The notes beneath the pieces are model-generated. The model was given only the letters and a program-made list of their open reading frames with translations, did not search any database and was not told where the DNA came from. Shown piece by piece: positions 8,374 through 16,522 of a stretch of 64,000 nucleotides of DNA. Both the position numbers and the translations under genes were made by a program. The stretch lies in the NCBI RefSeq assembly GCF_014207905.1, contig NZ_JACHLB010000002.1:558001-622000 (forward strand), read 5' to 3'. Every line of letters begins with the position of its first letter. The first letter of the stretch is position 1. Source of the stretch: Flavobacterium notoginsengisoli. GTDB lineage: Bacteria; Bacteroidota; Bacteroidia; Flavobacteriales; Flavobacteriaceae.

Positions 8374-9792
8374 ATGAAAAAAAATGAATTATTAGAAGGA
8401 CCTATTCTTTCTTCATTATTAAAATTGGCTGTTCCGATTATGATTGCCAATTTGTTACAAGCAGCATACCAGTTAGTTGACGCTTTTTGGGTTGGCCGAT
8501 TGGGTGGAGATGCTGTTGCGGCAGTTTCCATAAGTACACCAGTTATATTTTTAACTATTGCATTAGGAACTGGTTTAGCCATTGCGGGATCAATTTTAAT
8601 CGCTCAGTATTTTGGTGCAGGAAATCAAACTATGGTGAATCACGTTGCGGCGCAGACTTTATCTATGGTTATTATCGTCTCAATAGTATTGTCTATAATA
8701 GGATATATTTTAAGTCCGTATTTTTTATATCTCTTAAAAGTGACACCGCAAGTTTATGTTGATGCTTTAGGTTTTATGCGAGTAGCTTTTGTCGGACTCG
8801 TTTTTAGCTTCGGATTTATGATTTTCCAATCGATTATGCGTGGAGTGGGGCGTGTAACTTTACCTGTTTATATTGTTTTAGGAACTGTTATTTTGAATTT
8901 TGCTCTAGATCCGCTATTTATTTATGGATGGAATTTCATACCAGCAATGGGCGTAAAAGGTGCGGCTTTGGCAACTTTGTCTACACAGCTTTTGGCTATC
9001 GCTATCGGGTTTGCAATTTTGTTTAGAGGAAAACACGGTATTCATCTTCGTATTAAAGATTTTAAGCCAGATTATAAACATATCAAAAAAGCTTTTCAAA
9101 TCGGATTTCCCTCTTCTATCGAACAATCAATGAGAGCGTTGGGAATGATGGCGATTACGTTTTTAATTGTACGTTTTGGCACTTTAACGGTTGCTTCTTA
9201 CGGTGCAGGATCTAATTTGATTCAGTTAATTTTGATCCCAGCTTTAGGTTTATCCATGGCCATTGCGACTTTGGTCGGACAAAATATTGGAGCCGGAAAT
9301 ATCGATCGTGCTTCTGAAATTGCAAAATTAGGTGGCTATTTAGGTTTCGGATTATTGACAGGACTTGGCGTTATCGCTTTTATTTTTGCGCCTTATTTAA
9401 TTGCCTTTTTCGTTCCAAATGATCAAGCGGTTATCGAAGGCGGAACAGAATTATTGAGAATTACTTGTCTTTCTTGGGGATTTTTAGGTTTACAGCTTTG
9501 TTTAACGGGCGTTTTCCGTGCAGTTGGAAATACAAAATTACCTATGATGTTGACTCTGGTTTCGCAATGGGTTATTCAGTTTCCTCTTGCTTTTATTTTA
9601 TCGCATAATACTTCTTTAGGCAAAATAGGTATTTGGTGGGCTTTCCCGATTGCTTCGGTCCTTACGGCTTTAATTACTTTGGCATTATACATAAAGGGCG
9701 ATTGGAAAAAAGAAAGATTAACAGGCAAAACCAATAAATTAATTGATAAAGTCGAAAGCGAAATTGTTAAGGAAGGGTTTGAGGTTAAATAA
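8374..9792 (+). CDS. MATE-family multidrug efflux transporter
   Basis: 472 residues, about twelve membrane segments in two similar halves. The start 'GPILSSLLKLAVPIMIANLL', then 'VDAFWVGRLGGDAVAAVSIS', and in the second half 'LGMMAITFLIVRFGTLTVASYGAG' are typical of the NorM/DinF-like MATE superfamily, which exports cationic drugs against Na+ or H+. It follows marR on the same strand with a candidate operator in between, so it is probably the regulated target. The stop codon is at once followed by an inverted-repeat arm and a terminator. Confidence 0.93.
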   Translation: MKKNELLEGPILSSLLKLAVPIMIANLLQAAYQLVDAFWVGRLGGDAVAAVSISTPVIFLTIALGTGLAIAGSILIAQYFGAGNQTMVNHVAAQTLSMVIIVSIVLSIIGYILSPYFLYLLKVTPQVYVDALGFMRVAFVGLVFSFGFMIFQSIMRGVGRVTLPVYIVLGTVILNFALDPLFIYGWNFIPAMGVKGAALATLSTQLLAIAIGFAILFRGKHGIHLRIKDFKPDYKHIKKAFQIGFPSSIEQSMRALGMMAITFLIVRFGTLTVASYGAGSNLIQLILIPALGLSMAIATLVGQNIGAGNIDRASEIAKLGGYLGFGLLTGLGVIAFIFAPYLIAFFVPNDQAVIEGGTELLRITCLSWGFLGLQLCLTGVFRAVGNTKLPMMLTLVSQWVIQFPLAFILSHNTSLGKIGIWWAFPIASVLTALITLALYIKGDWKKERLTGKTNKLIDKVESEIVKEGFEVK

Positions 9793-9954
9793 GGTTCTAA
9801 GGTGCTGAGATGCTAAGGGACTGAGGTTTTTCCTGATTTTTTATATAGACGTACTTTGGTGCGTCTTTTTTTTATCAAAAAAATATAGATTTTTATAGCT
9901 AAAAACTTATAAACTTCCTATCTTAGAACCTTAGCATCTCAGCACCTTAGAACC
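9793..9954. repeat. NNCTRAGR octamer inverted repeat, copy 1
   Basis: The left arm 9793-9818 and right arm 9929-9954 are perfect complements over 26 bp. Each arm is itself a run of degenerate octamers (TTCTAAGG, TGCTGAGA, TGCTAAGG, GACTGAGG). The left arm begins at the base after the MATE stop codon and the right arm ends 7 bp before the next ATG. Confidence 0.9.
9847..9872 (+). terminator. Intrinsic terminator after the MATE gene
   Basis: An 8-bp stem (AGACGTAC/GTGCGTCT, one G-U) with a TTTG loop and a T tract. It sits inside the octamer inverted repeat. Confidence 0.8.
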
Positions 9955-9961
9955 TTTTTTT

Positions 9962-11128
9962 ATGACTAAAACTCTAAAACGTTATTTCGTAAAATCGATA
10001 ATTATATTAGCCTTAATTCATTTTCTTTATTTTCTCTATGGTTATTTTACTTTCAAAGGTTTAGGGAAAATAAATATCTACACGGAGTTTTATAGATTTA
10101 AATTTTATGATGACGTTTCGATTTCGCACTTTTTTGTAAGCGGATTATTTTTGTTATTCTTCCTGATTTTTTTAGTTAAAAACCATTCTCGAGAAAGTTA
10201 TAAAGGTGCAAATTTGCTCAAAATTTCGGCTTGTTTGCTAGTAATTTCTTTTTTGACTTTTTCGTTTTTTATTAGTTACAGCTTCGGAATGAATGCAAAA
10301 CTGAAAACAGAATTGTCTGAAAATGATTTTAATAAGGATAAAAAACTGCTGAATGTTTTAAATCCGTTTTTATATGGATACACTTCGTACAGTTCGGAGA
10401 AATTGTTTAATTATGAGAATATTTTATATCCGAAACCTTATCCAGTAATTAAACAAGAAGACACCATTTCTCCAGGCGAATATCCAATCACAGAAACTAG
10501 TTATTATAGCATTGATACTATAAAAGTGCTAACTAATACTTTTGATAAAACCACCAATAAAGCAGATAGTATTCTAGATATTTTAGGTTTTGATAAAGCC
10601 GAATTATACAAACGAATTCTTTCGAAAAGAGAATTTAATGACAGTACAGAAATTGTTTTCAAAAGTGTTCCTGTACATCCAGAACATGATGGAGATATTT
10701 GTATTTTCTTAGAAAATAATTCGCTTTTTAATGCTGTAAAAGGAGATTCGATTGATAAACAAAAGCGTCAAGCGGCAATTGACCGTTATAATTTGCTTTA
10801 TAAATCAAAGAAAGATTCGTTAACATACGAGTTTCAAAGACTAGATACTATTCTGAAAAAATACAATATTGAAACTAGTTTAGTTCCGAAACAATTAACG
10901 CAAGATGTTTATCATTATAGAGATAATAATGATGAACTGCTAAACGGAATTAGAAATAATTTTGATCGAAAAGCGCTAATTGAAAAATTTACGACTTTGG
11001 ATAAATTATTCTACGAACCCAATTATCTGCATCCAAATATCATCGGGATCTACTTTGCTGTAATTGCCGTAGTTTGGATTTTGTTATTTCTGTTTTATCT
11101 GATTTTCAATAAAAAGAAAATTCAATAA
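9962..11128 (+). CDS. Uncharacterised membrane protein
   Basis: 388 residues, no family recognised. Three hydrophobic helices occupy roughly residues 12-30, 48-70 and 85-107. A long hydrophilic region (about 110-355) is rich in Lys, Asp and Asn and contains repeated Lys/Asp helices ('KKDSLTYEFQRLDTILKKYNI'). A final membrane helix covers about 360-383 and is followed by 'NKKKIQ'. The fold suggests a large domain held at the membrane by both ends. It starts just after a repeat arm, so it probably has little upstream regulatory DNA. It has no obvious functional partner nearby. Confidence 0.75.
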   Translation: MTKTLKRYFVKSIIILALIHFLYFLYGYFTFKGLGKINIYTEFYRFKFYDDVSISHFFVSGLFLLFFLIFLVKNHSRESYKGANLLKISACLLVISFLTFSFFISYSFGMNAKLKTELSENDFNKDKKLLNVLNPFLYGYTSYSSEKLFNYENILYPKPYPVIKQEDTISPGEYPITETSYYSIDTIKVLTNTFDKTTNKADSILDILGFDKAELYKRILSKREFNDSTEIVFKSVPVHPEHDGDICIFLENNSLFNAVKGDSIDKQKRQAAIDRYNLLYKSKKDSLTYEFQRLDTILKKYNIETSLVPKQLTQDVYHYRDNNDELLNGIRNNFDRKALIEKFTTLDKLFYEPNYLHPNIIGIYFAVIAVVWILLFLFYLIFNKKKIQ

Positions 11129-11146
11129 AGATTTCAATTATTTTTT

Positions 11147-11581
11147 TTAAACTCTATGATAATCTGCTTTCCAATGTACGATTGCTTTTTTGATGGCATC
11201 GCCAGTTAAGTTGTTTTTTAAAACATCTTCTAAAAGTGGAATCAATTCGTTGTCTGGCGCAAAACGCAATGCAAATATTTGATCGTCTGTGAGTTTGTAT
11301 TCAAATTCTTCGAAACGTTTTCCTGTTAGCGTAAAATATCTGTAACGCATTTCTAAGCGTACAATTCTATTTTGAAGTGTAAGCGCATAATGTTGTCGAA
11401 GCATCAATGCCAATGCAAATAGAAATATAAAACCTACGCTTATAAATGACCAAATTAGATGATCTTCTGTTGTAATTGCAAAATAGATGCTGCCAATCAG
11501 AAACAATATTAAAACAGGATAATAGATAAAATGGTGTGGCTTGTAAAACCGAATATGATTATAATAGGTCTGAATTTTCAT
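11147..11581 (-). CDS. DUF6526-like small membrane protein
   Basis: 144 residues. The N-terminus 'QTYYNHIRFYKPHHFIYYPVLILFLIGSIYF' leads into two membrane helices (about 19-36 and 43-62), then a cytosolic part with 'RIVRLEMRYRYFTLTG' and 'LTDDQIFALRFAPDNELIPLLEDVL'. I associate this pattern with DUF6526 proteins of Bacteroidota; that naming is from memory. Function is unknown. It converges on the membrane protein gene at 9962-11128 and is preceded by a strong hairpin. Confidence 0.7.
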   Translation of the reverse strand: MKIQTYYNHIRFYKPHHFIYYPVLILFLIGSIYFAITTEDHLIWSFISVGFIFLFALALMLRQHYALTLQNRIVRLEMRYRYFTLTGKRFEEFEYKLTDDQIFALRFAPDNELIPLLEDVLKNNLTGDAIKKAIVHWKADYHRV

Positions 11582-11614
11582 ACGCTTTAGTTTATTATGG
11601 TAACCTATAAAAAC

Positions 11615-11648
11615 AAAGCTACTCTATATTTCTATAGAGTAGCTTTTT
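11615..11648. terminator. Strong hairpin terminator; the spacer beyond it is empty
   Basis: A perfect 14-bp stem (11615-11628 with 11633-11646, 4-nt loop) is followed by T on both strands. It most likely ends the transcript of the DNA glycosylase gene at 11882. In the remaining stretch 11649-11881 I see only AT-rich DNA, no frame or motif. Confidence 0.75.
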
Positions 11649-11881
11649 CCCAAAAATAAACTAACATAACCAATGTTCTCTTTATAGACTAAACTTTTTA
11701 CAGTTTGCTTTTTCAATTTTAATAAGAATAAAGCCTTTCCTTTTCATTTGTCAAATCTTCAATATGGCTTATTTTTCTTTTTGTAAAATTACTTCAAGAG
11801 TGGTTGAAATTTGTTATACTTTAAAAGGAAAAAGTTACATGATTCCAATATTTGCATTTAAATTATATAAAACGATATTAT

Positions 11882-12367
11882 TTATAAATGCGTTTCAATA
11901 AGTTTCCATTGGTCTAATTTGCTCTGAAAAGGCTTGCTGGCATTGGCGGGACTTGTAGATGGTAATGTAAAAGTTTGATAATCCTTATTTAAATGTACAT
12001 ATTTCTTGAAAAAGGAAGCTGCTTTCTGTCCGTTGAAAAAAATAGCAGTTATTTGAGGATGTAATTCTAAAAAGTTTTCAAAATCATTTGCAATTTCATT
12101 TTTTATCGCGCTATCTAGACTTCCAACACGATCGCAAAATTGTAAGACATCCCATAATGCTATATTGTTTTTAATTAACAGGTTTTTTCTTTCTTCGTAA
12201 TTTTCGGAGAATTCTTTTTGTAGAATTTTAAACATAAACTTCCAAAAGTTATTCTGATTATGACCATAATACTGATTCAGTTCTAAAGATTTTGTTCCAG
12301 GCATTGTACCTAAAATTAAAATTTTAGAATTGGGTGAACTTATAGGAGCAAATGAGAAGCTTTTCAT
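11882..12367 (-). CDS. Hypoxanthine-DNA glycosylase-like protein (UDG family 6)
   Basis: 161 residues from the ATG at 12367; the frame can be extended upstream only to a TTG, which I reject. The N-terminal motif 'ILILGTMPGTKSLELNQYYGHNQNNFW', with the Asn after the YY.H block, and the late motif 'LPSTSPAN' are those of family 6 uracil-DNA glycosylase-fold enzymes, which remove deaminated adenine (hypoxanthine) from DNA. 'NNIALWDVLQ' and 'AIFFNGQKAASFF' also fit the fold. Such enzymes start base-excision repair in the cytoplasm. It stands alone on the minus strand. Confidence 0.85.
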   Translation of the reverse strand: MKSFSFAPISSPNSKILILGTMPGTKSLELNQYYGHNQNNFWKFMFKILQKEFSENYEERKNLLIKNNIALWDVLQFCDRVGSLDSAIKNEIANDFENFLELHPQITAIFFNGQKAASFFKKYVHLNKDYQTFTLPSTSPANASKPFQSKLDQWKLIETHL

Positions 12368-12535
12368 ACTATAAAAATGATTTTTCAATGTATGTTAAAA
12401 TAAGCATTTATAAGGAATTATAAAACAAAACCAGAAAATTATATAACAACTTTGGTCTGCCTTTGAACGAACTTTGACTTTCAGATTTTTACAAACAATC
12501 TGTTTGGCAAATTATAGAATTTAAATCCGACGACC

Positions 12536-13561
12536 ATGAAAATAGTTACTATAAATACAGAAAAAACTCAAAATATTTTTGATGAACTTCATACTAATTT
12601 TGGAGGAAAAGTGACTTTTGACTTGGATGAATACACATTGGAAGTCGAAAATAGTTTTGCCGAAGGTTCTATTATAGGAGCTTCTTTCAATGATGCAATT
12701 TCTTATGTCCAATTTGATATGACATTTTCTACAGATGTACGATTGGATATTTTAAACGTAAAATCGTCGCCTATTTATTTTGCTTATTGTTCTAAAGGAA
12801 ATCTTTCGCACAGTTTTGGATTGAACGGAGAAGAGCGAAAACTAAAAACCTTTCAGACTGCTATTGTAACTTCTAAAGAAAATCAGGATAATGTTTTATT
12901 TTTTGAAAAAGGAAAAAAGACAAAACTAACGCTAATAATTGTCGGAACGCAAGTTGATGCCAAAGAGCAGCTTCATTCTTTAAACCAAAAAGTAAGAGAT
13001 ACTTTTTTTGAAAATAGTTTGGTTCAAGATTTCTTTTACATTGGCTCTTATAATTTACAAATTGCCGAAAAAATCGAACAGCTAAACTCGATTACACAAA
13101 CCGGAATTGTTCGAAATCTTTTGAAAGAAGGAATTATGAGAATTATTCTGGCAATGGAAATTCAGCAGCATTCTGACGATTTACATGCTTTTGCAAACGA
13201 ATCAAACGGATTGACTTTGAGAGAAATGGAGGAGATAAAAGAACTTTCGGAGTTTATAAAATCAACTCCAGAAGAAGCTTTTTCTATTAAATCTTTAAGC
13301 AAAAAATCGGGCTTGTCGCCAAACAAACTTCAAGAAGGTTTCAAAATGATTCATAATCGAACAGTCAACGATTACATTACGCATATGCGAGTTTTAAAAG
13401 CAGAAGTCTTAATTAGAACTTCAGATCTTAATATTTCTGAAATTGTGTATTGTATCGGTTTTACGAGCAGAAGTTATTTCTCAAAAATCTTCAAACAAAA
13501 ATACAATTGCAGTCCAAAAGAATATAAATTTAATTTGAACTCGTTGGCAATTACGGCCTAA
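12536..13561 (+). CDS. AraC-family transcriptional regulator
   Basis: 341 residues. The C-terminal 100 residues hold the double helix-turn-helix: 'SIKSLSKKSGLSPNKLQEGFKMI' and 'LNISEIVYCIGFTSRSYFSKIFKQKYNCSPKEYK'. The N-terminal 220 residues are an uncharacterised sensor or dimerisation part with 'SFNDAISYVQFDMTFSTDV' and a long beta-rich segment, like the larger AraC/PchR-type regulators common in flavobacteria. No obvious target gene adjoins it; the next gene is a MarR-GNAT fusion after a repeat. The ligand is unknown. Confidence 0.88.
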   Translation: MKIVTINTEKTQNIFDELHTNFGGKVTFDLDEYTLEVENSFAEGSIIGASFNDAISYVQFDMTFSTDVRLDILNVKSSPIYFAYCSKGNLSHSFGLNGEERKLKTFQTAIVTSKENQDNVLFFEKGKKTKLTLIIVGTQVDAKEQLHSLNQKVRDTFFENSLVQDFFYIGSYNLQIAEKIEQLNSITQTGIVRNLLKEGIMRIILAMEIQQHSDDLHAFANESNGLTLREMEEIKELSEFIKSTPEEAFSIKSLSKKSGLSPNKLQEGFKMIHNRTVNDYITHMRVLKAEVLIRTSDLNISEIVYCIGFTSRSYFSKIFKQKYNCSPKEYKFNLNSLAITA

Positions 13562-13564
13562 CGG

Positions 13565-13722
13565 CCTAAGGAGCTAAGGTTCTGAGATACTAAGGGACTG
13601 AGGTTATTTTTGTAAACTAAATTAATGTAGTTAGCTTTAAAGCATAATATATAAAGTTGCTAAGGTTTTGACATTCTAAGAAAAAAACTTAGGATCTCAG
13701 AACCTTAGTTTCTTAGCACCTA
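13565..13722. repeat. NNCTRAGR octamer inverted repeat, copy 2
   Basis: Octamer runs CTAAGGAG, CTAAGGTT, CTGAGATA, CTAAGGGA, CTGAGG (13565-13604) face a reverse set at 13672-13722. The left arm begins within 4 bp of the AraC stop codon. A weaker copy (CTAAGGTTTTGACATTCTAAG, broken up) lies at about 13660-13680. Confidence 0.8.
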
Positions 13723-13732
13723 AAAAAAACTT

Positions 13733-13788
13733 TTTGCTAAAAAAGATTTTTTTTATACATTTGCATAACTGGTTATATAATTAATTAT
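13733..13788 (+). promoter_or_regulatory. Promoter and palindrome before the MarR-GNAT gene
   Basis: TTTG (13733-13736) and TACATTTG (13756-13763) are spaced 19 nt apart, matching the Bacteroidota promoter. ATAATTAATTAT (13777-13788), a perfect 12-bp palindrome, lies between the predicted start site (about 13769) and the ATG, where a MarR repressor could block transcription. Confidence 0.65.
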
Positions 13789-13792
13789 TATT

Positions 13793-14746
13793 ATGGAATT
13801 TTTTAATAAAGTTGGCAAAGTAGCATTAGGAAGTCGTTTACGTTTAATGACCGCATCTTTTACAGACGATGCTTCTAAAATTTACGAATTGTATGGAGTA
13901 GATTTTAATCCGAAATGGTTTCCTGTGTTTTATACAATTGCGGAAGACAGAGAAATTACGATTACCGAGATTGCTAATGAAATTGGGCATTCACAACCTT
14001 CTGTTAGCAAAATTATTCAGGAAATGATTGGAGCAGGAATACTTGAAGAAGGTTTAAAAACAGAAGACAAGCGAAAAAATAATGTTGTTTTAACGAAGAA
14101 AGGAATCGAGATTTCGGAGAAAATCAAACAACAATTATTAGATATCGATGTTGCGGTTGAAGGATTGATTTCTGAAGCAAAACACAATCTTTGGGCTGCG
14201 GTCGAAGAATGGGAATTTTTATTGCAACAGAAATCACTATTTAAAAGAGTTAGCGATCAGAAGAAACTTCGCGAAAGCAAAAACGTTAAAATTGTGGAAT
14301 ATGATTCTAAATACAAAGACGCATTTAAAGCCTTAAATGTAGAATGGATTTCGACTTATTTCGAAATGGAAGAATCTGATTATAAAGCACTAGATAATCC
14401 TGAAGATTATATTATCAATAAAGGCGGTAAAATTTTGGTTGCTTTGTATGAAAATGAACCTGTTGGTGTTTGTGCATTAATAAAATCAAATGTAGCCGAT
14501 TATGATTTTGAAATGGCAAAAATGGCCGTTTCTCCAAAAGCCCAAGGAAAAAGCATAGGCTGGCTTTTAGGAAAAGCAATTGCCGATAAAGCAAAAGAAC
14601 TTGGAGCAAAAAAAATCTATCTAGAAAGTAATACAATCTTAAAACCCGCAATTAATCTCTATTATAAACTAGGTTTTGAAAAAGTCTTTGGACTAGAAAC
14701 TCCTTATAAAAGATGTAATATTCAGATGGAGTTGATTCTTTCTTGA
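13793..14746 (+). CDS. MarR regulator fused to a GNAT acetyltransferase
   Basis: 317 residues. The first 150 are a MarR winged helix: 'ITITEIANEIGHSQPSVSKIIQEMIGAGILEEGLKTEDKRKNNVVLTKKG'. Residues about 165-317 are a GNAT fold with 'EPVGVCALI', 'EMAKMAVSPKAQGKSIGWLLGKAIADKAKELGAKKIYLES' (acetyl-CoA loop Q-G-K-S-I-G) and 'NLYYKLGFEKV'. This fusion is known in many bacteria. The acetylated substrate is not known. A consensus promoter with a palindrome lies upstream, which fits self-regulation. The gene ends against an octamer repeat. Confidence 0.92.
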   Translation: MEFFNKVGKVALGSRLRLMTASFTDDASKIYELYGVDFNPKWFPVFYTIAEDREITITEIANEIGHSQPSVSKIIQEMIGAGILEEGLKTEDKRKNNVVLTKKGIEISEKIKQQLLDIDVAVEGLISEAKHNLWAAVEEWEFLLQQKSLFKRVSDQKKLRESKNVKIVEYDSKYKDAFKALNVEWISTYFEMEESDYKALDNPEDYIINKGGKILVALYENEPVGVCALIKSNVADYDFEMAKMAVSPKAQGKSIGWLLGKAIADKAKELGAKKIYLESNTILKPAINLYYKLGFEKVFGLETPYKRCNIQMELILS

Positions 14747-14825
14747 AGATACTAAGGTTCTAAGATGCTAAGATTCTAAGAAAAAAAACTTAGAACCTTA
14801 GTGTCTTAGCATCTCAGTACCTTAA
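14747..14825. repeat. NNCTRAGR octamer inverted repeat, copy 3
   Basis: Octamers CTAAGGTT, CTAAGATG, CTAAGATT, CTAAG (about 14752-14781) face CTTAGAAC, CTTAGTGT, CTTAGCAT, CTCAGTAC, CTT (14789-14823). The structure spans the whole space between two convergent genes and may act as a bidirectional terminator. Confidence 0.85.
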
Positions 14826-14827
14826 AT

Positions 14828-16027
14828 TTACCTTCCAAACCTATAATATTCTAAATCTGTATTTTTTTTATTGTTTAGAGAATCCAAAACAGAATTCATT
14901 CCCATTACGCTAAAGGTGATTCCGTTTCCTCCGAATCCTAAAAAATAATGTTCATTTCGTCTCGAATTTGGTTTTCCGAAATAAGGCAACCCATCTTTGG
15001 TTTCTCCGAAAGTTCCTGCCCAAGAATAATCAATTTTAAAATCTAAATCAGGAAATCTTCTAAAGAATTGTTTTAGAAGATATTTTTCTTTTTTAGGAAG
15101 CAATTTATCACGTTTATTGGCATCTTTAAAGTCTTCGTCGCCTCCGCCCATAATGATTCTATTATCATCTGTAGTTCTGATATAATGATAAGGTGCTGCC
15201 GTATCCCAAAATATGGCATGTTTAAATGATTCAGGTAGATCGGGCTGACTTTCAGAAGCAATAACAAAAGTGCTTTTTAAATCGACAACCTTTTCTTGTA
15301 GCGTTTCGGTACTTTCATAACCTGTACAATGTATAATGTGATCTGCTTTTATGCTGCATTCATTTTCGCTTGTAGCAATAATTCTGCCTTTTTGGTGCTG
15401 GATTTTGGTAATATTTGTTCGGTCAAAAATCTGCATTCCTTTTTCATGGCAATAAAACAGCAAATCACTTGCGAGTTTGAAAGGATCCATTACTGCGGCT
15501 GTTTTAGATTCGATACCTGCAATAGCATTTAAACCCATTTTCTGCAATTCAGATCTGCTAAGCCAGCTTACTTCAAAACCGTGTTGTTTTCTCGATTTAA
15601 ATTCATTTTTTAAAAAAGGGACATCTTTCTTTAAAGTCGTAAAATAGATGCTTTTTTTGAATTCAAAACCACAGTCGCAGCCAACAGCATCAATAATATT
15701 TCTAAGATCAAAAATGGCTTTTTTACCATTTTGATAACTTTCTATGGCACATTTTGTTCCTCTAAGTTTGATGAGCTGATGAAGTGGAACATCAATTTCA
15801 TATTGTAATAAAGCTGTGCTTCCAGAGGTGCTTCCTCCGCAAACATCTCGTCGGTCTACAAGCACAATTTTTTTGCCTTCGTTTACAAGTTTATAAGCCA
15901 TTAAAGCACCTGTAATTCCTCCACCAATAATAAGAACATCGGTAGTAATATCTGACGCTATAGAAGGATAACTGTGTTTCATGGCATTTTTTAACGGCCA
16001 ATACGTTTCGGTAGAGCTCAATTTCAT
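14828..16027 (-). CDS. FAD-dependent oxidoreductase (DadA/glycine oxidase type)
   Basis: 399 residues. The N-terminal dinucleotide-binding fold is plain: 'DVLIIGGGITGALMAYKLVNEGKKIVLVDRR', then 'GSTSGSTALLQYEID', the usual substrate-side segment of the DAO fold. A C-terminal block 'GLPYFGKPNSRRNEHYFLGFGGNGITFSVMG' contacts FAD. Related proteins often carry a Rieske [2Fe-2S] domain at the C-terminus; it is absent here. The enzyme would oxidise an amine or amino acid, but the substrate is not evident. It is the last gene of the minus-strand run that begins with mlaE and starts 16 bp after the iron permease gene. Confidence 0.88.
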   Translation of the reverse strand: MKLSSTETYWPLKNAMKHSYPSIASDITTDVLIIGGGITGALMAYKLVNEGKKIVLVDRRDVCGGSTSGSTALLQYEIDVPLHQLIKLRGTKCAIESYQNGKKAIFDLRNIIDAVGCDCGFEFKKSIYFTTLKKDVPFLKNEFKSRKQHGFEVSWLSRSELQKMGLNAIAGIESKTAAVMDPFKLASDLLFYCHEKGMQIFDRTNITKIQHQKGRIIATSENECSIKADHIIHCTGYESTETLQEKVVDLKSTFVIASESQPDLPESFKHAIFWDTAAPYHYIRTTDDNRIIMGGGDEDFKDANKRDKLLPKKEKYLLKQFFRRFPDLDFKIDYSWAGTFGETKDGLPYFGKPNSRRNEHYFLGFGGNGITFSVMGMNSVLDSLNNKKNTDLEYYRFGR

Positions 16028-16043
16028 TTCTGGTTATTTAAAG

Positions 16044-16520
16044 TTAAGTTTTGGTTTTGTGTTTGGTGCTATTTTGATGTTTTCTATCATGAAGTTCTTG
16101 CGCTTCTGAAATAGAATGTGATGTTTTAATGCTTTTTTCTTTTTTAGCCAATTCGCTCAAGCGGCGGTAGTATTTTTGAATGATAATCATTTCTTCTTCG
16201 GTCATTTCTTCAATGTCTATCAGGCTATTGCTTGACATTTCGTTTGAAGCTACGAGTTCATTTAGCTTAAGCTGAATGGCAAGTGAATCTTTATTTTGTG
16301 CTTTTTGAATAAGGAAAACCATCAAAAAAGTGATAATGGTTGTTCCTGTATTAATAACCAATTGCCAGGTTTCTGAATAATCGAAAATAGGTCCAGAAAC
16401 AGCCCAAACTGCCACAAGCAAAAAGGCGCTGATAAAAGCTGCAGTGCTCCCAGTTGCTTTTGTGACTTTGGAAGCAAATCGCTCAAAAAATCCATCTTTA
16501 TTTCGCTGCTTTTTTTTCAT
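16044..16520 (-). CDS. Low-affinity iron permease family protein
   Basis: 158 residues. 'FERFASKVTKATGSTAAFISAFLLVAVWAVSGP' and 'TWQLVINTGTTIITFLMVFLIQKAQNKD' give two membrane helices (about 24-43 and 55-73) and match the small permease family named after yeast Fet4. The C-terminal half is a charged helical tail ('MTEEEMIIIQKYYRRLSELAKKEKS'). The iron role is inherited from the family name and is weakly tested in bacteria. It is 2 bp from the AsmA-like gene upstream, so the two are almost surely co-transcribed. Confidence 0.85.
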   Translation of the reverse strand: MKKKQRNKDGFFERFASKVTKATGSTAAFISAFLLVAVWAVSGPIFDYSETWQLVINTGTTIITFLMVFLIQKAQNKDSLAIQLKLNELVASNEMSSNSLIDIEEMTEEEMIIIQKYYRRLSELAKKEKSIKTSHSISEAQELHDRKHQNSTKHKTKT

Positions 16521-16522
16521 TG